Assembly: GCA_040902705.1 (NCBI GenBank)
Contig: JBBDWT010000143.1
Coordinates: forward strand, 1-19,964
Reading direction: 5' to 3'
Source: DATBSK01 sp040902705
Lineage (GTDB): Bacteria > Actinomycetota > Acidimicrobiia > IMCC26256 > PALSA-555
DNA: 19,964 nucleotides
Positions within the stretch are counted from its first letter, which is position 1; each line of letters begins with the position of its first letter. The notes below the pieces were generated by a model that ran no database searches, was not told the DNA's origin, and saw only the letters and a list, made by a program, of their open reading frames with translations. The translations under genes and the position numbers were made by a program. This document shows, one piece after another, positions 7,145 through 13,038 of this stretch.

Positions 7145-7906
7145 CTATGCGTCGGCTGGCGGTGCCGCCTCGATCACGCCGCGCTCGATCGCGCCGAGCG
7201 TGAGTCGCTGGATCGTCCGCTGATGGGTGTAGTCGACGAGGCGACGGGCGATCGGGAGGATCTCGGGTGCGTGCTGGGCCGACGCGGTCTGGAACCGCAG
7301 GAGCTCGTCGCCCTCCCAGTCGAGCTCGCCGCCGCCGGTGAACAGCTCGACGATGCTGCGTTGGGTCGCTTCGATCCCGACGGCGTAGGTGCGTGCGAGC
7401 TCGACGACAGCCTTGCGGGGGAGCCCGAGCGCGTGCAGCTCCGCCAGCGCGCGGAGCAGATCGAGGTCGTCGCCGTCGTAGGCGTCGCGCCCGTACTCCG
7501 CGGGCTCGCGCAGCAGGCCCGCGGCGCGGACGTCGGCGACGAGCTCGGCGTCGATGCCCGAGCGCTCGACGACCTCCTCGAGGGTGTAGGTACCGCCCTC
7601 GATGTCGCCGAAGATGCCCTCGACGACGCCACCGCCGGCATCGCTGATGACGGCCCGGATCGCGGCGAGTGAGAAGCGCCGGGCCTGGAGGTCCTTGATG
7701 CGGTCGAGCCGCTCGAGGTGCTCGGGGCCGTAGAGGTTGACCCGTCCCGCCCGCTCGGCGGGCGGCATGAGGCCCTCGCGCTGGTAGTAGCGGATGGTGT
7801 CGACGGTGACGTCGGCGCGGCGAGCGAGATCGTCGATGCGCCAGCAGCCGCCTGTCGGCGCCGGGCCCGGTTCGGAACCGGGAGGCGGCGCACCGTCCTG
7901 TGACAT
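7145..7906 (-). CDS. MerR family transcriptional regulator
   Basis: Regulator of 253 aa with a MerR-type winged HTH: WRIDDLARRADVTVDTIRYY (about 22-41), the wing QREGLMPPAERAGRVNLYG, and the following helix HLERLDRIKDLQARRFSLAAIRAVI. A second, weaker MerR-like segment follows (YTLEEVVERSGIDAELVADV, then GRDAYDGDDLDLLRALAEL), and the rest is a helical effector or dimer region. There are no cysteines in the C-terminal part, so metal sensing is unlikely. The first 20 residues are Pro/Gly-rich and probably disordered. The ATG at 7906 has AAGGA about 9 nt upstream. A good promoter (TTGACT-17-TAGGGT) precedes it and overlaps the opposite promoter for the 40-codon gene, the usual layout of MerR autoregulation. 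Its inducer and targets beyond that divergent unit are unknown. Confidence 0.87.
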   Translation of the reverse strand: MSQDGAPPPGSEPGPAPTGGCWRIDDLARRADVTVDTIRYYQREGLMPPAERAGRVNLYGPEHLERLDRIKDLQARRFSLAAIRAVISDAGGGVVEGIFGDIEGGTYTLEEVVERSGIDAELVADVRAAGLLREPAEYGRDAYDGDDLDLLRALAELHALGLPRKAVVELARTYAVGIEATQRSIVELFTGGGELDWEGDELLRFQTASAQHAPEILPIARRLVDYTHQRTIQRLTLGAIERGVIEAAPPADA

Positions 7907-7918
7907 CCGTCACCATCC

Positions 7919-7959
7919 TTGACAGCAACTACCCTAAGAGTAGATACTCACAAAGTCAA
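7919..7959. promoter_or_regulatory. Overlapping divergent promoters with a MerR-type palindrome in the spacer
   Basis: On the minus strand TTGACT (7959-7954), a 17-nt spacer and TAGGGT (7936-7931) form a near-consensus promoter for the MerR gene. On the plus strand TTGACA (7919-7924) with GATACT (7943-7948, 18-nt spacer) could drive the 40-codon ORF. The palindrome GAGTA-GA-TACTC at 7938-7949 lies inside the minus spacer and across the plus -10 region. This is where a MerR protein would bind and twist a promoter. The stretch is clearly more AT-rich than its surroundings. Confidence 0.6.
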
Positions 7960-8003
7960 TACAGCACGATCTTGTGCACGAAAGAACAGGGAAGCAGGAC
8001 GCG

Positions 8004-8126
8004 ATGTCGACACCGACGAGCATCGAGCGGGAACGAGCACTGGCTTGGATCGCCCGCCAGCTCCGCTGGGAGCGGGCGCTGGCCGACCTCCGCGCCGGCG
8101 ATCAGGTGGCTCGCAAGGCCGCCTGA
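8004..8126 (+). CDS. Small 40-residue protein of unknown function
   Basis: A 40-codon ORF runs from ATG 8004 to TGA 8126. It has an AGGAC ribosome-binding site 4-5 nt upstream, a good plus-strand promoter candidate about 60-80 nt upstream, and a strong terminator downstream (8201-8235). The product is MSTPTSIERERALAWIARQL followed by RWERALADLRAGDQVARKAA. It is a basic, strongly amphipathic single-helix protein with two Trp and no signal peptide or membrane segment. I recognise no family. Being a complete transcription unit opposite a MerR gene suggests a regulated gene rather than chance. It could be a regulator's small partner, a protein-binding peptide or an unannotated stress microprotein. 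This is inference. Confidence 0.6.
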   Translation: MSTPTSIERERALAWIARQLRWERALADLRAGDQVARKAA

Positions 8127-8200
8127 GCTCCCCGCACCCCTTGATCTGACGCCACAGCGAGGGCGGATCACCCCCCGATCCGCTGCCGCAGGTGTCCGTG

Positions 8201-8235
8201 CGAGACCCGGTCCTGCCCCCCAGGACCGGGTCTCG
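8201..8235. terminator. Strong bidirectional intrinsic terminator
   Basis: A perfect 15-bp inverted repeat, CGAGACCCGGTCCTG at 8201-8215 with CAGGACCGGGTCTCG at 8221-8235, has a CCCCC loop and is followed by TTGTGT. It lies 75 nt after the stop of the 40-codon ORF and 17 nt past the stop of the oppositely oriented OB-fold gene, so it can serve both. Confidence 0.85.
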
Positions 8236-8251
8236 TTGTGTCCGGGCTCGT

Positions 8252-8692
8252 TCAGCGACGCACCCAGCGGGGCAGGGTGACGTCGTCGACCAGCTGGAAG
8301 ACGACCTGCACCGCAGCGCCGATCTCGATCGTCGCGGGGTCGACGTCGCCGATGCCCCCGTCGGGCGTGGCGAGCAGGTTCCCGACCATCCGCAGCGTCG
8401 GGTCCTCGTCGAGCGTCACGATGATCACGTTGTACGGCGCGAGCTCCGAGTACGCGGGGAGCAGGGGTGGGTGCGGCACGACGAACGACCAGATCGTGCC
8501 GAGGCCCGAGACCGGCGCCCACCGCACGTCGATCGAGCGACAGCGCGGGCACATCGGACGCGGCGGGAAGCGCGGGGCGTCGCACGCACCACAGCGTTGC
8601 ACGAGCAGCTCGTGGCGCGCCGTCCCCGCCCAGAACTCCGCACCGTCCTCGCTCTCGACGTCGGGCAGCAGCAGACCGGTGGCAGTGATCAC
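8252..8692 (-). CDS. Zn-ribbon / OB-fold protein (DUF35 family), partner of the adjacent thiolase
   Basis: A 146-aa protein of the DUF35 type. It has an N-terminal helix (GAEFWAGTARHELLVQRC), a rubredoxin-like zinc ribbon with Cys34, Cys37, Cys48 and Cys51 (CGAC...CPRC), and then an OB-fold (GLGTIWSFVV, APYNVIIVTLDE, LRMVGNLL, GAAVQVVFQL). Family members bind thiolase-like proteins; the steroid aldolase pair Ltp2-ChsH2 and PhlB-type acyltransferases are known examples, where the OB protein is required for activity and CoA binding. Here the thiolase gene lies directly upstream in the same orientation, 25 nt away, matching that pairing. The first possible start in frame is the GTG at 8692, since an in-frame stop lies just upstream. 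Its ribosome-binding site is weak, consistent with coupling to the upstream gene. It is the last gene of the leftward operon. Confidence 0.87.
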   Translation of the reverse strand: MITATGLLLPDVESEDGAEFWAGTARHELLVQRCGACDAPRFPPRPMCPRCRSIDVRWAPVSGLGTIWSFVVPHPPLLPAYSELAPYNVIIVTLDEDPTLRMVGNLLATPDGGIGDVDPATIEIGAAVQVVFQLVDDVTLPRWVRR

Positions 8693-8717
8693 GTCTTGCT
8701 CGCTGGGATCGTCCGCA

Positions 8718-9878
8718 TCAGTTCCTCAGCAGGATCGCGCTCGTCGGCACGCCCTCGCCGCTGGTCACGAGACACGTGTCGGCACCGTCGACCTGCGCAG
8801 TCGACGTGCCGCGCATCTGCCGGACGCCTTCGAGCACGAGGTTGAACCCGTGCACGTACGCCTCCGACATGCCACCGCCGCTCGTGTTGGTCGGCAGGCG
8901 ACCGTCGGGCCACTCGAGCGCCCCGTCCTCGGTGAACGCGGCGCCCTCGCCGCGCCCGCAGAAGCCGTACCCCTCGAGCGACAGCGGGACGAGCGGGCTG
9001 AACGCGTCGTAGATCTGTGCGACCTTCACGTCGTCGGGGCCGAACTCGGCGTCGTGCCAGAGCCGCCCGGCGGCGGCCCAGGACGGACCCTTCAGCGGAT
9101 CGTCGTTGAAGTAGTTCGTCATCGTCTGGTGCTGCGGCGGCAGGCCCTGCGCGCCCGTGTGCACGTAGACGGGCGTGTGCGGGAGGTCGGCGGCCCGCCC
9201 CGCTCCCACCATGACGATGGCGAGCGCGCCGTCGGTCTCGAGGCAGTTGTCGAAGAGGCACAGCGGCTCGGAGATCCACCGGGCCTCCATGTACTGCTCG
9301 CGCGTCAGCGTCTTCTCGTACATCGTCGCGTTCGGGTTCTGGTTCGCGTGCTTCCGGAACGCGAGCGCGACGTTGGCGAGGTGGTCGCGCGTCGCGCCGA
9401 ACTCGTAAATGTAGCGGCGCGTGAGCATCGCGACCTCGTCAACGGGCCGCAGCATGCCGAAGGGTCGGCTCCACTGCTGGTGGTCGCTCAGTCGTTGCGG
9501 CACCTGCGCCCACGGCCGGCTCCCCTTGGACGCGCGCTTGCGGGCCCGCCACGCGACCGCGACCTCGCACTGGCCCGTCGCGATCGCCATCGCCGCCTGG
9601 AGGACGACACCACACCCGGCACCCCCGCCGTAGCCCACCTGCGAGAAGAAGGTGATGTCGCCGAGCCCGACGTTGCGAGCGACATCGACCTCGCGGTTGG
9701 GCTCCATCGTGAACGACGCGAGCCCGTCGACCTCGGCGGGCGCGATCGCGGCGTCGTCGAGCGCGGCGGAGATCGCCTGGCACGCGAGCGAGAGCTCGGT
9801 GTCGGCGAGACCCTTGCCGAAGGCGGTCTGCCCGATCCCGACGATCGCGACCTTGTCCCGGAGGACGGAGTCGGCCAC
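8718..9878 (-). CDS. Thiolase-superfamily protein, lipid-transfer (SCP2/Ltp2) type
   Basis: A 386-aa thiolase-fold protein of the non-specific lipid-transfer/acetyl-CoA acetyltransferase branch. Visible are the N-terminal strand VAIVGIGQTAFGKG (10-23), the nucleophile region FSQVGYGGGAGCGVV with Cys89, and the C-terminal SGGGMSEAYVHGFN with His343 and a further Cys369 before TSGEG. Members either cleave 3-ketoacyl-CoA with CoA or, when paired with a DUF35 protein (Ltp2-ChsH2), perform retro-aldol cleavage of branched or tertiary 3-hydroxyacyl-CoA. The DUF35 gene directly downstream makes the aldolase-type reading attractive. Alternatively it is an ordinary thiolase. The GTG at 9878 overlaps the stop of the upstream enoyl-CoA hydratase (TAGTG), so translation is coupled. 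The frame stays open upstream, but that part lies inside the hydratase gene. Confidence 0.9.
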   Translation of the reverse strand: MADSVLRDKVAIVGIGQTAFGKGLADTELSLACQAISAALDDAAIAPAEVDGLASFTMEPNREVDVARNVGLGDITFFSQVGYGGGAGCGVVLQAAMAIATGQCEVAVAWRARKRASKGSRPWAQVPQRLSDHQQWSRPFGMLRPVDEVAMLTRRYIYEFGATRDHLANVALAFRKHANQNPNATMYEKTLTREQYMEARWISEPLCLFDNCLETDGALAIVMVGAGRAADLPHTPVYVHTGAQGLPPQHQTMTNYFNDDPLKGPSWAAAGRLWHDAEFGPDDVKVAQIYDAFSPLVPLSLEGYGFCGRGEGAAFTEDGALEWPDGRLPTNTSGGGMSEAYVHGFNLVLEGVRQMRGTSTAQVDGADTCLVTSGEGVPTSAILLRN

Positions 9879-10720
9879 TACCAGCCCTTGAACTCGGTGG
9901 GGCGCCGCTCGATGAAGCTCGCAACGCCCTCGGTCGAGTCGTCGGTGCCGGCGACGAGCTCGACGTACAGGGCCTCCTCCTCGAACGCCGTCGCCCGGTC
10001 GACGTCGAGCGACCGGTTGAGCAGTCGCTTGGCGAAGCCGATTGTCTTCGTCGGACCCTGGGCGAGGCGCGTCGACCACTCCGTCGCCGCCGTCGCCAGC
10101 TCGGCACCGGGCACGACCCGGTTGACGAGTCCGATGCGCTCGGCGTCGGCCGCCGAGAGGTCGTCGCCGAAGAACACGAGCTCCTTCGCCTTCTGTAGGC
10201 CGACGAGGCGGGGGAGGAGGTACGTGCCGCCCCCGTCGGGGATCAGCCCGCGGCGGACGAACACCTGGATGATCCGCGCGGTGTCGGCCGCGATGACGAG
10301 GTCGGACGCGAGCACCATCGCTGCGCCGCCGCCGGCCGCGGTGCCGTTGAGCGCGCAGAGGATCGGCTTGTCGCAGTCGAGCATCGTCCCGATGAGGCGC
10401 TGGATCCCGGTCTTGATCATCCGAGTGGCCTCGCCGACGGGTCGCTCCGGCGCGCCCGCGGGTCGGGGCGCGGGCGCGGCGCGCCCCGCGCGCAGGTCGG
10501 CACCGGTGCAGAAGTGCTTCTCGCCGGCGGCCGTCAGCACGATCGCGCGGACGTCGAACGAGCCGTTCGCGTCCGTCAGGTGCTCGATCATCCGGTTGCG
10601 CACGGCGGGGGTGATGGCGTTCCCCGCATCCGGACGGTTCAGCGTCAGCAACAGCACATGGTCACGGATCTCCGCGAGGAGCTCCTGGTCGACGTCGACC
10701 TCGTTCACGGCATCACTCAC
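9878..10720 (-). CDS. Enoyl-CoA hydratase/isomerase family protein (crotonase)
   Basis: Crotonase-fold protein of 280 aa. The core pattern is intact: LLLTLNRPDAGNAIT (23-37), the oxyanion-hole segments FCTGADL (70-76) and NGTAAGGGAAMVLASDL (125-141), and RRGLIPDGGGTYLLPRLVG (156-174). The acidic residue in PDGGG (Asp162) is the one used by PaaG-like isomerases and some hydratases in place of the classical Glu. The enzyme would hydrate an enoyl-CoA or shift its double bond. An Ala/Pro-rich loop at about 78-98 is longer than usual. The GTG at 10720 has GAGGAA about 10-12 nt upstream, and it starts 6 nt after the stop of the acyl-CoA synthetase gene. Its own stop overlaps the thiolase start. The order synthetase, hydratase, thiolase, OB protein reads as one beta-oxidation-like route. 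Confidence 0.9.
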   Translation of the reverse strand: MSDAVNEVDVDQELLAEIRDHVLLLTLNRPDAGNAITPAVRNRMIEHLTDANGSFDVRAIVLTAAGEKHFCTGADLRAGRAAPAPRPAGAPERPVGEATRMIKTGIQRLIGTMLDCDKPILCALNGTAAGGGAAMVLASDLVIAADTARIIQVFVRRGLIPDGGGTYLLPRLVGLQKAKELVFFGDDLSAADAERIGLVNRVVPGAELATAATEWSTRLAQGPTKTIGFAKRLLNRSLDVDRATAFEEEALYVELVAGTDDSTEGVASFIERRPTEFKGW

Positions 10721-10726
10721 GGTCGG

Positions 10727-12913
10727 TCACTTCCTCACTATCAGAGCATCAAGGGCGACCGCTCCGTGCGGCCGCACCACCAACGGGTTCACATCGAGCT
10801 CACCGAGCTGCACGTCCGACTCGGGGGAGGAGAGGTCCGTTGCCAGCCGCTGGACGGACATGATCGTGTCCACGAGCGCGTCGACGTCGGCCGGCTGCGC
10901 GCCTCGCACCCCGTCGAGGAGGGGTCGTCCGGCCAGCTCACCGAGCATCCGGCGCGCCTCGGCCCGACCGAAGGGCGGCACCCGGAACGTGACGTCGCCG
11001 AGCACCTCGACGAGGACGCCGCCCAGGCCGGCCATCACGACGGGACCGAACAGTGCGTCCTGTGAGACGCCGACGACGGTCTCGATCCCGCCGGCGATCT
11101 GCTCGCAGACCAGGACGCCGTCGAGTCGGCCCCCGGGGCCCACGGCGCGGCGGGCCGCGCGGGTGAGCTCGTCGTACGCGGTACGCACCTCGGTCGGGCC
11201 GGACACGCCGACGCGAACCAGGCCGAGGTCGCTCTTGTGCTCGAGCTCCGGCGCGCACGCCTTCATCACGACGGTACGTCCGCGCGCGCCGGCAAGCGCG
11301 CGTGCGGCGCGCCCGGCTGCCGCTGCGCTCGTGCAGAGCGTGTCGCGGGTCGTCCGGACCCCGTAGAGCTTCAGGAGGCGCTTCGCGTCGTGCTCCGAGA
11401 GCGCGGCGCCGGGCTGGGCGAGGGCGAGGATGCGGCGAGCCCGGGCCGCAGTGGCCGTTGGGCGGCGCGCGGCGCCGGGGAACGGCGAGCGATATCGGCG
11501 GGCGAACTGCCAGTAGTCGACGTGCGCGCGCATCGCGGCGACGCAGTTGCCGAACGTGCGGAACACCGGGAGCCCGCCGTCGAGCAGGACGCGGTAGTAC
11601 GTGTCGTCGGTGCCCGGGGGCGAGCCCCAGACGACGAAGATCGGTTTCGTCGTGGTGCGCGCGACCTCGACGAGGTCGTGCGTGAACGGCTTGCTGAACA
11701 TCTCGACGGCGCCCGTGATGGGGACGACGAGCATGTCGATGTTCGGGTCGGCGAGGATCGCGTCCAGGATCCGACGACCGCGCTCGTCGGCCACGGGCGG
11801 CCCGCCGGAGTCGATCGGGTTCGAGACGCGCAGGTAGGCCGGGATCAGCCCGTCGTGGAGCAGCCGCTGTGTCGTCGCGCCGAGCGCCGGGATCCGCAGC
11901 CCGGCCGCGGCGACGAGGTCGGCCATGTGCGCACCCGTGCCGCCCGAGATCGCGTAGACGGCGACGCCCGGGCCGCGCGCACCCCACGTGGTGGGCGACG
12001 CCGGTCGGGTGCGCGCGAACGACGCGGACGTCTCGAGCAGCTCGTCGAGACCGTCGACTCGCGTGATGCCGTACTGGCGGAACGCGGCCGAGACCACGCG
12101 GTCGGACCCCGCGAGGTGGCCGGTGTGCGCTTTGGCCATCGACGCGCCCTCGTCCGTGCGGCCCACCTTCACGCACACGATCGGCTTGCCGGCGCGCGCC
12201 GCGTGGTCTGCGGCCAGCATCAGCGATCGGCCGTCGGTGAAGCCCTCGATGTAGGCGGCGATCACGCCGACCTCGGGCTGGTCGGCGAAGTACCGCACGA
12301 AGTCGGCGAACTCGAGGTCGACCTCGTTGCCGGTCGGCGCCCAGTGCGACAGCCGGATCCCGAGCTCCTGGCCCTGGAACACCGGCCGTCCCTGGTGCCC
12401 GCTCTGGGTGACGAGCGCGATCGATGGCCCCGCCAGATCGGTGCGGAAGTCCTCGAACGCGTTGAGGTTCGTGTTCGGCCCGAGGAGCCGGGTGTCGCCG
12501 CTGCACACGAGCTCGGTCAGGCGGGCTTCGAGCGCCTCGCCGTCGGCACCGGTCTCGGAGAAGCCGGCCGCGAAGATGACCGCGAACCGGGCCTTGCGGG
12601 CGACGACCTCCGCGAACGCGCTCACGGCGTCGCCGGTGAGGATCACCGCGAGGTCGATGTCACCGTCGATGTCGTCGACCGTCGGCACGCACCGCACCCC
12701 GAGCACCGATTCGTGCACCGGGTGGACGGGATGGAACGTCGCCCCGTGCTCGTCGGCCCAGTTCTTCACCCGCCGCGTCATCACCGCGTTCGGCTTGCGG
12801 GAGGCCTCCGACGCGCCGATCACCGCCACCGACCGGGGATGGAGGAACACGTCGAGATCGACGTCGCGTAGCGCGAGCGCGCGACCGGTGACGTCGAGCG
12901 GTACCGGCGTCAC
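10727..12913 (-). CDS. ADP-forming-type acyl-CoA synthetase (acetate-CoA ligase family, fused subunits)
   Basis: A 728-aa protein with the fused architecture of NDP-forming acyl-CoA synthetases. It has a CoA-binding domain (FLHPRSVAVIGASE at about 23-36, to about 140), a succinyl-CoA-ligase-like flavodoxin domain with VTQSGHQG (168-175), a second such domain, and a C-terminal ATP-grasp domain (from LSEHDAKRLLKLYG, about 510-728). The phosphorylated histidine is present as His263 in KAHTGHLAGSD. Such enzymes make acyl-CoA from acid, CoA and ATP with release of ADP and Pi, or act as CoA-binding regulators. As first gene of the leftward operon it probably activates the substrate that the hydratase and thiolase then process. 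The best start is the GTG at 12913, with GAGGAA 5 nt upstream. A tandem 11-bp duplication just upstream has put an earlier ATG (12951) out of frame; see the leader ORF entry. Confidence 0.9.
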   Translation of the reverse strand: MTPVPLDVTGRALALRDVDLDVFLHPRSVAVIGASEASRKPNAVMTRRVKNWADEHGATFHPVHPVHESVLGVRCVPTVDDIDGDIDLAVILTGDAVSAFAEVVARKARFAVIFAAGFSETGADGEALEARLTELVCSGDTRLLGPNTNLNAFEDFRTDLAGPSIALVTQSGHQGRPVFQGQELGIRLSHWAPTGNEVDLEFADFVRYFADQPEVGVIAAYIEGFTDGRSLMLAADHAARAGKPIVCVKVGRTDEGASMAKAHTGHLAGSDRVVSAAFRQYGITRVDGLDELLETSASFARTRPASPTTWGARGPGVAVYAISGGTGAHMADLVAAAGLRIPALGATTQRLLHDGLIPAYLRVSNPIDSGGPPVADERGRRILDAILADPNIDMLVVPITGAVEMFSKPFTHDLVEVARTTTKPIFVVWGSPPGTDDTYYRVLLDGGLPVFRTFGNCVAAMRAHVDYWQFARRYRSPFPGAARRPTATAARARRILALAQPGAALSEHDAKRLLKLYGVRTTRDTLCTSAAAAGRAARALAGARGRTVVMKACAPELEHKSDLGLVRVGVSGPTEVRTAYDELTRAARRAVGPGGRLDGVLVCEQIAGGIETVVGVSQDALFGPVVMAGLGGVLVEVLGDVTFRVPPFGRAEARRMLGELAGRPLLDGVRGAQPADVDALVDTIMSVQRLATDLSSPESDVQLGELDVNPLVVRPHGAVALDALIVRK

Positions 12914-12951
12914 GAGTTCCTCGAGCGGACGTCGAGCGGACGGCGAGCCAT
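12910..12951 (-). other. 13-codon leader ORF overlapping the synthetase start (possible frameshifted former start)
   Basis: ATG at 12951 opens a short frame, MARRPLDVRSRNS, whose TGA overlaps the GTG start of the acyl-CoA synthetase as GTGA. If one copy of the 11-bp repeat at 12921-12942 is removed, this ATG is in frame with the synthetase and the N-terminus would read MARRPLEELVTPVPLD. The leader may be a relic of the ancestral start or may couple translation to the GTG. A CATCCT box ends 8 nt upstream of the ATG, so it could be leaderless. Confidence 0.4.
12921..12942. repeat. Perfect 11-bp tandem duplication (TCGAGCGGACG x2)
   Basis: Two exact copies of TCGAGCGGACG lie at 12921-12931 and 12932-12942, followed by a partial third (GCGAGC). 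A unit of 11 shifts the reading frame. Gain or loss of one copy would connect or disconnect the ATG at 12951 and the synthetase reading frame. Confidence 0.85.
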
Positions 12952-12963
12952 GGCCAGTGAGGA

Positions 12964-12977
12964 TGACACGGACGTCA
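12964..12977. promoter_or_regulatory. Putative operator, palindrome TGACACGGACGTCA
   Basis: TGAC-ACGGAC-GTCA lies in the 125-nt spacer between the divergent acyl-CoA synthetase (start 12913) and ferredoxin reductase (start 13039). It matches the TGAC-N6-GTCA sites at 1974 and 5925. Across the three sites the pattern is TGACRYSGRCGTCA. It would overlap the CATCCT -10-like box of the synthetase promoter. Confidence 0.55.
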
Positions 12978-13025
12978 GCCGCGGGGCGACTCACCGATCG
13001 GCCCGGGGCACCGTCGTGGCCGGGG

Positions 13026-13031
13026 TACCGT
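13026..13031 (+). promoter_or_regulatory. Putative -10 box of a leaderless promoter (TACCGT)
   Basis: TACCGT fits TANNNT and ends 7 nt before the GTG at 13039. No Shine-Dalgarno sequence precedes that start. Transcription starting on the GTG is therefore likely, as in many actinobacterial leaderless genes. No clear -35 is seen. Confidence 0.5.
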
Positions 13032-13038
13032 CGGCGCC

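Noticed and set aside
7900..7913. GTGAC-ATCC-GTCAC inverted repeat at the MerR start codon, considered as a fourth TGAC...GTCA site
   Set aside because: The spacing is N4 rather than N6 and it overlaps the coding start, so I did not count it with the shared operator.
8238..11366. A 1042-codon open frame on the plus strand opposite the thiolase operon
   Set aside because: It is antisense to three well-supported genes, its translation is low-complexity Ser/Arg/Thr-rich, and it matches no fold. Long antisense frames are expected in GC-rich DNA.
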